Below, in pieces: positions 45,923 to 54,520 of a DNA stretch of 64,000 nt. Positions within the stretch are counted from its first letter, which is position 1; the number at the start of each line of letters is the position of its first letter. A program made the position numbers and the translations under genes. Source of the DNA: Actinomycetes bacterium (GTDB lineage Bacteria; Actinomycetota; Acidimicrobiia; Acidimicrobiales; Bog-793); the NCBI GenBank assembly GCA_021796535.1, contig JAKABW010000004.1, positions 17,825-81,824 on the forward strand, read 5' to 3'. A model generated the notes under the pieces. That model ran no database searches. It was not told the DNA's origin and was given only the letters and a program-made list of their open reading frames with translations.

Positions 45923-46120
45923 ATGAGAAAAAAATCCGGTTCGTCAAAATCAAAACTGATGAAAATAGCACTGTCTTCATTGCCGCTTGCCGCCCATTTC
46001 TTGTCCGCACAAAAAGGCCTTTATAAATGCTCAAAAGCGGGTTGCGACGGAACGTTGAACTTTAAATTTGCCTGTAATAAATGCGGTCAACGCTCGACGC
46101 CAAACGTCAAACGCTCTTAG
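45923..46120 (+). CDS. Small zinc-ribbon protein, unknown function
   Basis: A 65-aa protein with a strong GGGAGGA five bases before the ATG. The N-terminus is basic (RKKSGSSKSKLMK), followed by a modest hydrophobic stretch (IALSSLPLAAHFL) and four Cys arranged C-x4-C-x(10)-C-x2-C (YKCSKAGCDGTL, FACNKCGQ), a likely zinc ribbon. The basic tail ends NVKRS. It could bind nucleic acid or the ribosome. It does not match bL32 or other ribosomal zinc ribbons that I know. Confidence 0.75.
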   Translation: MRKKSGSSKSKLMKIALSSLPLAAHFLSAQKGLYKCSKAGCDGTLNFKFACNKCGQRSTPNVKRS

Positions 46121-46280
46121 TCCGGCCAAATACAGATCGGTACATGAGGGTTGGTATGAGTGTCCGGATTGAAATGCCTGTTTTGGCACGACTCGGCAAA
46201 GGTTTACCTGAAAATACGATTTTTTTAATTTTATTTTACTTTTTGCCGCAAAGGGCACAAATCTGTCGTATCTTACCGAC

Positions 46281-46688
46281 ATGGCAAAACACGAATTTTT
46301 GAGCCCGGAGTGGATATCGGCGGCAAAGGAAATCCAAGAGGCTTACAGTGACAAAGAGGCGGAAGCGCTCTTGGAAGTCACGATGAACCTGACGGTCACC
46401 GACGCGCCCTTCCGAGAGACCAAGATCGAAGCTTACCTGGATGCGCGTCAAGGCAAGCTGGCAATAGATCTGGGGCGCTTGGAAACCACTGATGTCAACG
46501 TAACGCTTGACTACGAGACTTGCAAAGCGGTTCTGATAGACGGAAACGGAGATGCCGCTCTGCAGGCATTTATGACGGGGAAAATACTTGTGGAAGGCGA
46601 TGTCGCCAAATTGCTTGCTTACCAGACAACTCCTCCGAGCGGTATGCAGCTTGAAATTACCGAGCAACTCAGAAACATCACCGAATAA
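46281..46688 (+). CDS. SCP2-type sterol/lipid-binding domain protein
   Basis: A 135-aa single-domain protein. After FLSPEWISAAKEI, the sequence follows the SCP2 fold: ARQGKLAIDLGRLETTDVNVTLDYETCKAVLIDGN, then ALQAFMTGKILVEGDVAKLLAYQ, whose F-M-x-G-K-I-x-V-x-G-D-x-x-K-L block is the family signature. Such proteins bind lipids or CoA esters in a hydrophobic tunnel; the ligand here is unknown. It converges with the kinase gene, 17 nt away. Confidence 0.87.
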   Translation: MAKHEFLSPEWISAAKEIQEAYSDKEAEALLEVTMNLTVTDAPFRETKIEAYLDARQGKLAIDLGRLETTDVNVTLDYETCKAVLIDGNGDAALQAFMTGKILVEGDVAKLLAYQTTPPSGMQLEITEQLRNITE

Positions 46689-46705
46689 AGCTTTCCCCGC
46701 TTGAG

Positions 46706-48658
46706 TTAGCTTACGTAAAGAGTTACGGAGGTTCCCGGTCTGACCTCTGTACCGGGGGCCGGGCTCGTAGTGGAAGCCGAAGTCGCAAAAGGCGGGCCTA
46801 TCTGTTCGGTGACCTGCAATCCCGCATTGTCGATAGCCGTTATGGCCTCTTTTATTGTCATGCCGGCAACCGTGGGCACGGCCACCAAGAGGGGGCCTTT
46901 GGATACGTTGACGGTTACCTTTGACCCGACCAAAACGCCTTTTGTTCCCACGGTCGGAGTCGTCGAAATGACCTCTCCGTCGGAGACGGAATAGGAAAAG
47001 TTTAAAACCTCCACCGGCGACAAGCCCAGTTTGATCAAACGTTGCGAGGCCTGAGCCCAGTTGTCTCCGTAGAGGGAAGGTATGGTTCTCGGATGGGGGC
47101 CCTTTGAACCTATCACTTTGATCATGGAATCAAATTTAATCCGGCCTGCGGCCGGAATAGTTTTGACGACTTCGCCTGTCGGTACTTTATTTTGATACTC
47201 TTCGCTCACCACAGGTCTCAGACCGATGCCTTTGAGAAGGGTCACGACATCCGATATTTTTTTACCTTGCAAATTTGTCGGCATGCTGACGGGGGCGTGT
47301 CCGAGAGAAAGAATTATTTTTACAAATTTATTCTTCGCCAATTTCACGCCGGCTTTCGGCGACTGTCCCATCACGAGCCCCCGGGCATAGAGGCTTGAAT
47401 AGCTTTTGCCGGCGACGTCGGTTTTGAGTTCGCTCTTCGCAATGAGGCCGGCCGCCGCCCGGTAGGTTTTACCGGTGAGCAACGGAACGACTTGACGCGG
47501 TTGAGATTTGTAGTAAACATAATACCCGCCGCCTGCCGCCAGAACGGCAACCGCCGCCAAAAGAGCCAGCACTTTGGCAGCCCTTGATTTTTTCCGGGAA
47601 CCGACATTTTCAATACTATGGTCTATATGCGCGGATTCTCTTCCCGCAAGCGCTTCTTTGGCGCCGAGAGATTCCCGGGACGGTTGTTTTGTTCTTTCTT
47701 TGATGAAACCGTTTAGTATCAGATCTTTGGCCGGATCTTCCTGTTCTTCTTCCCCGGCGCTGGCTTGACCGCTTTCGGAGCGGAGTTTTTCTTCTCCCGG
47801 CTTTTGCACTTTTATCGGCAAAGATTCCGGCGTTTGCAAATAGGATTTCAGCAGTTCTAGGTCTTTGGCCAAGCCGTCTGAATCCAATCTGGCCAAAGGT
47901 TCGCTGATGGCAGCCTGAGCCAGAATCGGCATCAGGGGACCAAGCTCCGGAACTTTCGGCAAAACAGCACCGACTCTGGCCGTCAGTGTGGCCAGAGTCG
48001 TGTCTTTCACAAAAGGCACCTTGCCGGTTACCGCTTCGTACAAGACGATGGCCAGGGAATAAACATCGGATCTCTCATCCGTACTCAAGCCCTCCGCCTG
48101 TTCCGGAGATGCATACCGGGCAGTGGCAAGTTGTCCTCCCACCGGCTCTGTTGCGGAAGCGACGGCCAGAGCTTTTGCCACACCGAAATCGGCTATTTTG
48201 GCCACTCCTTCTTCCGTAAACAATATGTTGGCGGGCTTGATATCGCGGTGAACAAAACCGCGTCTGTGCGCATACTGCAACCCTTGCACTACCTCCAGAC
48301 CCAGTGTGCAGGCCTGAGGTACACTGAAACGGAATCCCTCGTCCAAGAGGGAGGCCAAGGATCCTCCCGACAAATATTCGAGTACCAGATATGAGTTGTC
48401 GGCTTCGGTCACGCAATCATACACCTGTACTATGTTGGGATGGTTCAAAGAGGCAACGGCATGGGCTTCCCTGAGCAAAAGTTTGGCAAAGTGCTTATCT
48501 CCGCCAAGACCCGGATGGAGCAATTTTATGGCTACCGTCCGCCTCAGGGTCACATCGGTGGCCGAATATACATAAGCAGAGGAACCGCTTCCTATCGGTT
48601 TCATCAGGCGGTACCTGCCGCCCAACACTTTGCCCAAATGCTCGTCGATTAAAGCCAT
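46706..48658 (-). CDS. PASTA-domain serine/threonine protein kinase (PknB-like)
   Basis: A 650-aa membrane kinase. Kinase domain about 14-275: Gly loop GSGSSAYVYSA, Lys45 in VAIKLL, catalytic Asp140 in VHRDIKPANILF, DFG in KIADFGVAKAL. A juxtamembrane stretch of about 80 residues is followed by one membrane helix near 365-385 (VLALLAAVAVLAAGGGYYVYY) and four PASTA repeats to the C-terminus (starting near VVPLLTG, VSMPTNL, RTIPSLY and VAVPTVA). PASTA repeats sense muropeptides or lipid II, so this is probably the kinase coordinating wall growth and division. It is not within a division operon here; the neighbours are an SCP2 protein and a YfhO-like protein. Confidence 0.95.
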   Translation of the reverse strand: MALIDEHLGKVLGGRYRLMKPIGSGSSAYVYSATDVTLRRTVAIKLLHPGLGGDKHFAKLLLREAHAVASLNHPNIVQVYDCVTEADNSYLVLEYLSGGSLASLLDEGFRFSVPQACTLGLEVVQGLQYAHRRGFVHRDIKPANILFTEEGVAKIADFGVAKALAVASATEPVGGQLATARYASPEQAEGLSTDERSDVYSLAIVLYEAVTGKVPFVKDTTLATLTARVGAVLPKVPELGPLMPILAQAAISEPLARLDSDGLAKDLELLKSYLQTPESLPIKVQKPGEEKLRSESGQASAGEEEQEDPAKDLILNGFIKERTKQPSRESLGAKEALAGRESAHIDHSIENVGSRKKSRAAKVLALLAAVAVLAAGGGYYVYYKSQPRQVVPLLTGKTYRAAAGLIAKSELKTDVAGKSYSSLYARGLVMGQSPKAGVKLAKNKFVKIILSLGHAPVSMPTNLQGKKISDVVTLLKGIGLRPVVSEEYQNKVPTGEVVKTIPAAGRIKFDSMIKVIGSKGPHPRTIPSLYGDNWAQASQRLIKLGLSPVEVLNFSYSVSDGEVISTTPTVGTKGVLVGSKVTVNVSKGPLLVAVPTVAGMTIKEAITAIDNAGLQVTEQIGPPFATSASTTSPAPGTEVRPGTSVTLYVS

Positions 48659-49046
48659 AGTCCCAAAAGAATCCTTTGCCCAAATGCGTCACCCATACCA
48701 ACTGAAATATTATCGGATTGATATTGACAATGCAGTACTTCAATATAAGCTTGTTCGGCTTCTCTTGTATCCGCTTCCCCAAAAAAGAGATCATCTTCCG
48801 AAAAATCCCGAAAGGAAGTCTCTGTCTTATTACGGCGGACTTTTTGCAAGAGACTTCTCGGATAGCAAATCTGTCTGCAGTTATGTCAGGCAGCCAGTCA
48901 CTTGCGCGCGCATATAAAAATTGTACGGCCGTAACAATAACTTTTTACCGCCCTTAAGAATTTCTGTTAAGAATTTTCATAATTTATCCTGTAAGTTTAG
49001 TGTTTTTGTCTGCAAGTTGAGCAAAAAACAACTAATGTTCATTGTT
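48659..49046. other. Divergent intergenic region with a short direct repeat
   Basis: No convincing gene. Between about 48953 and 48979 the sequence TTAAGAATTT occurs twice, 13 bp apart, upstream of the YfhO-like gene; this could be a binding site. The frame of the downstream gene is open into this region (to 48921) but has no ribosome binding site there and a composition unlike the protein. Confidence 0.4.
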
Positions 49047-51494
49047 ATGTCTAAACGGTCATATAAGAAAAGAAAGCCTGCGGCGCCTCAGACCGCCAAC
49101 CGTCAAAACTCCCAACAAAATACCTCATCCACAACACAGATACCCGCAGCCAAAACCAAGGGCGACGTCGCCGACAAAGCAAAACAGACTGAGGCGGCAC
49201 CCAACAAAGCCGTCAATCTCATCAACCGTTTCGGACCTCTTATACTTGTCGCAATAGCGGTTGGCTTTGGCCTAAAAGAACTTTGGCCGGAGACCTCCAC
49301 CGTGGCATACATCGACGATGCCTCCGTGCACGCCCAAATGGCGCGTTGGGCCGCTTCTCAGATGACAAAAGGCCATTTGCCGTTGGACGGTTGGTGGCCT
49401 TATTTACAGCTGGGATCACCTCAATTTTTACATTACCAAAGCCTTTCTTCCATAGTGACGGGAGCCGTCGGACTCGTATTCGGTCAGGCGCAATCCTTTG
49501 CCTGGCTGCTGTATCTGTTGCTTGCCACTTGGCCGATCAGTATATATATTTCCGCCAGGCTTCTCCGTTTGCCGCCTTGGGTGGCGGGTGCCGCGGCGCT
49601 GGTGTCGCCTCTCCTGATAAGCAACATGGCCATAGGATACGAGCAACAGACCTACATTTGGATAGGATACGGACTTACCACCCAGCTTTGGGGCATGTGG
49701 TTTCTCCCCCTCGCCTGGGGCTATACCTACCGGGCAATGGAGTCTTGGAAAAAGCTGCTTCCTGCGGCCATTTTGATTACCCTGACAACGGCTTTTCACT
49801 TCATGACCGGTTATCTGGCCCTTCTGCCGATCGCGGTTTTTCCCTGGCTCGTACCATCCGATTTGAAAGAAAGACTAAAAAGAGCTTTTGCACTTCTTGT
49901 GGGGACGGGTCTGTGCATCGGATTCGTCGTCATACCGGTGCTGCAATATAAGCACTGGGCGGCCATCAATGAACTGCTGGCGCCGACCCCCATTTCCCAA
50001 TCATACGGGGCAAAACCCATCATCAGATGGTTCTTTGACGGCAGTCTCTTGGACTACGGACACTTCCCCATCATCACCATTTTGGCTCTATTGGGTATCG
50101 TCTTCTCTTTGGCAAAAATGCACCGTGATGCAAGACTACGACCCATCTTGTTGATGTTTTTTATTTCCGGCTTCCTCATGTTCGGCAAGCCTTTCTGGGG
50201 ACCGCTTCTTCGCCTTATCCCCGGAAGCGAGGATCTTTTCTTCCGCAGATTTTTAATGGGTCTGCAGCTGTCTTCAATTTATTTTGCCGGAATAGCCGCC
50301 TACACCATTGGTTTTTATTTACTCGTGCTGTTGAGGAAAATTGCCAAGTGGGCAGATTTTGACATGGCGACTTCTTTGGCGCCCGCCGTCAAATCGGGGG
50401 TTTCGGCATTGTTGGGTTCCGTGGTGCTCATCGCGGCTCTTTCTCCTGCCTGGCAAGCCGTAAACACCCACGATGCCGGCAACACGCAAGACATATCGCT
50501 GCAGTCACAGGCGGATTCTTTTTACAGCCAGTTTTTGATGCCCATGGTGAACAAGATGAAAAAGCTGGGCGGGGGACGTCTTTACGCCGGAACCCAAGAA
50601 GCGTTTCCCAACGTCAATTTTTCTCACTGCTACAACGCAAACGGCGTAAGCGACCCGGCTCTGTCAAAACTAAACCAGTCGAATGCCATAGCCTATGTCG
50701 GGCAATTGGACTTACCGGTATATAAGTGGGTGGAGCAGTACAACATCCCGGAAGTCGGCTACACCATGCGTACGGCGGCTTTGATGTCAAATCCCGAACA
50801 AAACTTTGACCAGTGCAATCCGGGAGACTACTCCATGTTCGGCATCAGGTACATCATTTTGTCTCCCGTAACCCTTGCCATCAACGCCCTTCCGGTCAAA
50901 GCCAAACTGCTGATGACCAACACCTACTACTCCCTTTACGAAATACCCTCAAACAGCTACGTCCAAGTGGTGGACACCCAGGGCGTCATCTCAGAAAACA
51001 GGACCGACATAGGCGCAAAGTCGCTTTCCTTTATCGACAGTAACTTGCCGTACAAGAAAATTTACCCTACCGTCTCCTACGACGGAGCACCGGCCGCCCA
51101 ACCCACACTCGCCCCGGGTGTACACCCGCACGGTTCGCCGGGTTATGTGATAAACGAGCATCCGGACTTGGTGGAAGGCGAACTGACAACCAAGGTGCAC
51201 TTAAACAGACGGGCCGTGGTGCTTTTGTCGGCATCCTATGACCCGGGTTGGACGGTGACGGTCAACGGCAAACCGGCTCGGACGGAAATGGTGGCACCGG
51301 CACTGGTGGGAGTCACTCTGAACAAGGGCACCTATACGGTACGCTTTTTATACCAGGCGGATCCTTATTACCCGGAGTTTTTCGCCATGTTGGCAGTCGG
51401 GATCTTGGGTCTCGGTTTCGGTCCCGGAGCCTACGAGAAGTACAAGAACAAAAAGACCGCCGGAAAGGCCAAGGAGACGGCCGCTTCCGTATAA
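49047..51494 (+). CDS. YfhO-like polytopic membrane protein, probable GT-C
   Basis: An 815-aa protein from the ATG at 49047. A Lys/Gln/Ala-rich cytoplasmic tail of about 65 residues is followed by 12 or so membrane helices and a large C-terminal outside region. An Asp-Asp in STVAYIDDASVHAQMARWAAS, right after the first helix, is placed like the catalytic acid of GT-C enzymes. The end, VVLLSASYDPGWTVTVNGKPARTEMV...GTYTVRFLY, is the beta-rich domain seen at the C-terminus of YfhO family proteins, which glycosylate wall polymers in Firmicutes. A related group is labelled PTPS-related membrane proteins. An alternative ATG lies at 49035. Confidence 0.75.
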   Translation: MSKRSYKKRKPAAPQTANRQNSQQNTSSTTQIPAAKTKGDVADKAKQTEAAPNKAVNLINRFGPLILVAIAVGFGLKELWPETSTVAYIDDASVHAQMARWAASQMTKGHLPLDGWWPYLQLGSPQFLHYQSLSSIVTGAVGLVFGQAQSFAWLLYLLLATWPISIYISARLLRLPPWVAGAAALVSPLLISNMAIGYEQQTYIWIGYGLTTQLWGMWFLPLAWGYTYRAMESWKKLLPAAILITLTTAFHFMTGYLALLPIAVFPWLVPSDLKERLKRAFALLVGTGLCIGFVVIPVLQYKHWAAINELLAPTPISQSYGAKPIIRWFFDGSLLDYGHFPIITILALLGIVFSLAKMHRDARLRPILLMFFISGFLMFGKPFWGPLLRLIPGSEDLFFRRFLMGLQLSSIYFAGIAAYTIGFYLLVLLRKIAKWADFDMATSLAPAVKSGVSALLGSVVLIAALSPAWQAVNTHDAGNTQDISLQSQADSFYSQFLMPMVNKMKKLGGGRLYAGTQEAFPNVNFSHCYNANGVSDPALSKLNQSNAIAYVGQLDLPVYKWVEQYNIPEVGYTMRTAALMSNPEQNFDQCNPGDYSMFGIRYIILSPVTLAINALPVKAKLLMTNTYYSLYEIPSNSYVQVVDTQGVISENRTDIGAKSLSFIDSNLPYKKIYPTVSYDGAPAAQPTLAPGVHPHGSPGYVINEHPDLVEGELTTKVHLNRRAVVLLSASYDPGWTVTVNGKPARTEMVAPALVGVTLNKGTYTVRFLYQADPYYPEFFAMLAVGILGLGFGPGAYEKYKNKKTAGKAKETAASV

Positions 51495-51506
51495 GAAGGG
51501 GTTATC

Positions 51507-51821
51507 TTATAAGTCTTGAAGGCTTTTGGTTTTGTAGCGATCCGGATCTTTGACGATCGGCTCCAACGCCTTGAACAGCAAGTCCCAAACGCCCAGCTTT
51601 TTGCGGGGGAATTTGGTGACTTTCTCTTTGACCACCGCGCCGGCCCAAGGGTTGTAGGGAGGCGGGTCATAAAGTTTTATGTCATAGTCGGCCAATTCCT
51701 CAGAACCGGTTTTATCGTTCTGCATGACGGCCCAAGCTATGTCCGTATGCGGCCTTGAACGCTCTCTCGGGTCTTCTATATCGGCACCGTCCGGCCATTG
51801 CTCTATTTTGACAACGATCAC
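51507..51821 (-). CDS. Conserved-looking small hypothetical protein
   Basis: A 104-aa protein starting at GTG 51821 with GAGG eight bases upstream. The N-terminus MIVVKIEQWPDG with later IAWAVMQNDKTGSEELADYDIKLY is a pattern I associate with small uncharacterised proteins of actinobacteria and proteobacteria (MIVVK-E-W-P, ...I-ND-TG...Y-V/I-L). The rest is Pro/Trp-containing (YDPPPYNPWAGAVVKEK) and ends in basic and acidic residues. There is no signal or membrane segment. Function unknown. Confidence 0.75.
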   Translation of the reverse strand: MIVVKIEQWPDGADIEDPRERSRPHTDIAWAVMQNDKTGSEELADYDIKLYDPPPYNPWAGAVVKEKVTKFPRKKLGVWDLLFKALEPIVKDPDRYKTKSLQDL

Positions 51822-51914
51822 TTGGCTTACCTCGCTTACTTCTAACTATTCAAATTACCATCTGAAGAACGATTCTTGTCTTTTCATCTATTTTATAGAT
51901 AGAAAATAGAGCTT

Positions 51915-52730
51915 TTAAATTCCCAAATCGGCCAAAGAAGCATCCAATACCGGCTTTGTCAGAGGGTAACTTCTGTGTATTTGCGTCAAGTAAAAACTCC
52001 CGTCTTCCTGCACCGTCATGAAATTAAAACCGATTCCCTGGTAGCCCCGCAAGAGATCCTCGGGCGACAACGGATCTATTTGATACGCCGTGGAGGAGGC
52101 CACGACGACTTTTGCCCCCGCAAAATCAGACATCACGAAATGGTGGTAGTGACCGGCCAAAATCAGACGGACGTTGCCTCCGGAAAGAGCAGAGGCCAGC
52201 GGGCCTTTATCCCTCAAGCCTATTCTGGTCATGCCGGAGGTGGGGGAATCGATCGGGGGGTGATGCATGACAACGATGCTGTGCGGACACTCCGGATCCC
52301 TTGCCAAAACGCCCAGCCAATCTGTTTGAGCCGTTGTCAGGCCCCCGTAATCGTGTCCTTCCTCCAAGGTGTCCAGCCCTATCAATTGCCACTTGCCGAC
52401 CCGAATTCTTTGATCCAGACGCCCGGTTGCCGCTCCCCGGACGGCGGGGAATACCGCGGAAAAATTTTCTCTGTCGTCATGATTGCCGGGCACAAGCAAT
52501 ATCTCACATCCCAATTCGCGCACTGCTTCTTTTAGAATGGCAGACAGCTTCCCGTAAGCAGCCAAGGCGCCGGAGTTTGCCAAATCTCCCGACACGACTA
52601 TAAGATCTATTTTTTTACCGCTCTCCGCCAAAGAACGAAGAGCCAGAGAAAAAGTTTCCCCGGTGTCGACCACGCCGTGTAAAAGACCTTCTCCCATGAT
52701 GTGCGGGTCGGAAAAATGGACTATATTCAT
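51915..52730 (-). CDS. Calcineurin-like metallophosphoesterase (CpdA/class III PDE-like)
   Basis: A 271-aa metallophosphoesterase with all five motifs: FSDPHIMGEG (D-x-H), VVSGDLANSG (GD), LVPGNHDDREN (GNHD), VMHHPPID (H) and LAGHYHHF (GHxH), which bind two metal ions. The spacing matches class III cyclic nucleotide phosphodiesterases such as CpdA and Rv0805, so cAMP or a related phosphodiester is a likely substrate, though many relatives act on other phosphoesters. AGAGGGG stands about eight bases before the ATG. It follows the ABC transporter operon on the same strand. Confidence 0.88.
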   Translation of the reverse strand: MNIVHFSDPHIMGEGLLHGVVDTGETFSLALRSLAESGKKIDLIVVSGDLANSGALAAYGKLSAILKEAVRELGCEILLVPGNHDDRENFSAVFPAVRGAATGRLDQRIRVGKWQLIGLDTLEEGHDYGGLTTAQTDWLGVLARDPECPHSIVVMHHPPIDSPTSGMTRIGLRDKGPLASALSGGNVRLILAGHYHHFVMSDFAGAKVVVASSTAYQIDPLSPEDLLRGYQGIGFNFMTVQEDGSFYLTQIHRSYPLTKPVLDASLADLGI

Positions 52731-52788
52731 CTGCTAACCCCTCTCGAGTACAGCCGCAAGTTGTCGTAACAAAAGCTTACCGGGGTCA

Positions 52789-53658
52789 TCATTGCTCCCC
52801 GTTCAACAATTGCCGACCGAAAACGACATCCGCCCGAATGAGGTTTTTGGTGTAGTCATCTTTGGGATTCGCCATGACCTCTTCCAGGGAACCGTACTCC
52901 ACAATTTTTCCCCCGCTCAGCACGGCGATCTTATTGCATAGGTACTTGACGGCACTCAGGTCGTGGGCAATAAAAATCAGGCTTTTTTCGGCAAACATGT
53001 CCATAAAGAGATCCAGAATCTCTTTTTGTCTTGGTGGGTCCAACGCGCTCAGCATCTCGTCGGCAACAATAAGTTTTGGATCCGATACGATCGCTCTGGC
53101 GATAGCCGCCCGCTGGAGCTGACCTCCGGAAAGCTGATGGGGATAATAATTTTGCAGCGAGCGGCTTAGGCCCACTTTCTTGAAAGCTTCCTCCGCTTTG
53201 TCATATTCCCGGTGTCTGCCTTCCCGCCGCCCGGCAAAAGCGGTGAGCGGTTCGGCCACGGAGGCGAGAACCGTCATTTTCGGATCAAAAGAGCTGCGCG
53301 GATCCTGTAAAATAAGTCTTGCTTCTTTTAGGATCCTCGCCGACACATCATTTTTTGCGGCATATGTCAAATTTGTTCCTCTGTAAAATATCTCCCCGGA
53401 AGACGGTCTTTCCAAACCGAATATCATCTTCACCAGAGTGCTCTTGCCGGCAGCGGATGCCCCTACCAAAGCCAGCCTGTCGCCGACATCCAAGATAAGA
53501 TTTACCCCTGCCAGCACTACTTTCTCACCGGGGTTTTCTCGGCGAGAAAAGGAAAAGGGGCCGTATGAAAGCTTTTTTTCGCGTCGGAAACCGCCTGTTG
53601 CGCTGTCGCCGCGGTAGCGTTTTGTAACGTCTTTTATTTCCAATATATGTTCGCTCAC
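52789..53658 (-). CDS. Oligopeptide/dipeptide ABC transporter ATPase, second (OppF/DppF-type)
   Basis: An ABC ATPase of about 289 aa. Walker A LVGASAAGKSTLVKMI, Q-loop ILQDPRSSFDP, signature HQLSGGQLQRAAIARAI, Walker B LIVADEMLSALDP, switch His in IFIAHDLSAV. The insert between the first strands is longer than usual (FSRRENPGEKV). GTG at 53658 is preferred to GTG at 53664 because AGGAG lies at the right distance from it. It would power peptide import with the DppD-like ATPase upstream. Confidence 0.9.
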   Translation of the reverse strand: MSEHILEIKDVTKRYRGDSATGGFRREKKLSYGPFSFSRRENPGEKVVLAGVNLILDVGDRLALVGASAAGKSTLVKMIFGLERPSSGEIFYRGTNLTYAAKNDVSARILKEARLILQDPRSSFDPKMTVLASVAEPLTAFAGRREGRHREYDKAEEAFKKVGLSRSLQNYYPHQLSGGQLQRAAIARAIVSDPKLIVADEMLSALDPPRQKEILDLFMDMFAEKSLIFIAHDLSAVKYLCNKIAVLSGGKIVEYGSLEEVMANPKDDYTKNLIRADVVFGRQLLNGEQ

Positions 53659-53749
53659 CAACACTCCTCTTTACACCAAAGCTTTGTCGCCTGTCCGGAT
53701 TGTTCTGTCCGTAACCGCCGCAAGCCGTCAAATTCCAAAACAGCCGCTC

Positions 53750-54520
53750 TCAGAAAAGAAGGCGGCCGGCAAGCAAAGACCTCGTCACCGCTGTCTGGGG
53801 GTTTGACAAAACGGAACCCAGGTCCCCCGATTCCGCAATTTTTCCTTGATGCATCACCGCTATTTTTTCACATAAAAGGCCGGCCGCTTTTATTTCGTGA
53901 GTCACCATGAGCAAGGCGGTTCCTGTCTTTTGTGTCATCGCGGCCAACAGCTCCACCGTCTGCAACTTGGTAATCGGATCAAGCGAGGCGGTGGGTTCAT
54001 CGGCAATCAGGAGTTCAGGTCCGCAAATAAGGGCTTGCGCTATCAATACCCTCTGACGTTCCCCTCCGGAAAGCTGATGAGGAAAAGCAAAGGCTTTCTT
54101 TTCCGGATTCTCTATACCGACTTCAGCCAAACAAGAAACGGCTTTTTCTTTGGCCTGTTTTGGTTTGGCCAGCTTGTGTATCACCAAGGGCTCGGCGATC
54201 TGTTTATAAACTTGCATCAGCGGATTTAAAGATGTAAGCGGTTCCTGAAAAATGATCGCGGCACGCCTCCCCCTTACGGAAGCCAGCTCCTTTTGCCCCA
54301 TTTTGAATACGTCTTTCCCAAAAAGGCTTACCCGTCCCGCAAGGGAAGCATTATGCGGCAAAAAGCCCAAGAGAGCCGCTGACAGAAGTGTTTTTCCGGC
54401 ACCCGATTCGCCGACCAGCGCCAACAGGCTGCCTTCCTCCAGACTCAACTCAATATTGTCCAATAAAGTTTTGCCGGAAACGGAAAGCGACATCCCGCTT
54501 ACTTCACACAGTAAAGACAC
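53750..54520 (-). CDS. Oligopeptide/dipeptide ABC transporter ATPase, first (OppD/DppD-type)
   Basis: A 256-aa ABC ATPase: Walker A LVGESGAGKTLLSAALLG, Q-loop IIFQEPLTSLNPLMQV, signature HQLSGGERQRVLIAQAL, Walker B LLIADEPTASLDP, His in LMVTHEIKAAG. It is short: most OppD/DppD carry a C-terminal Cys-rich extension of about 70 residues for an Fe-S cluster, which is absent here. GTG start at 54520 overlaps the permease stop by one base (TAGTG), with AGGAA upstream. Confidence 0.9.
   Translation of the reverse strand: MSLLCEVSGMSLSVSGKTLLDNIELSLEEGSLLALVGESGAGKTLLSAALLGFLPHNASLAGRVSLFGKDVFKMGQKELASVRGRRAAIIFQEPLTSLNPLMQVYKQIAEPLVIHKLAKPKQAKEKAVSCLAEVGIENPEKKAFAFPHQLSGGERQRVLIAQALICGPELLIADEPTASLDPITKLQTVELLAAMTQKTGTALLMVTHEIKAAGLLCEKIAVMHQGKIAESGDLGSVLSNPQTAVTRSLLAGRLLF

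Noticed and set aside
48630-48957. Short ORFs in both directions in the pknB upstream region (66-95 aa)
   Set aside because: They overlap the kinase start, rely on weak starts, and show no family pattern.
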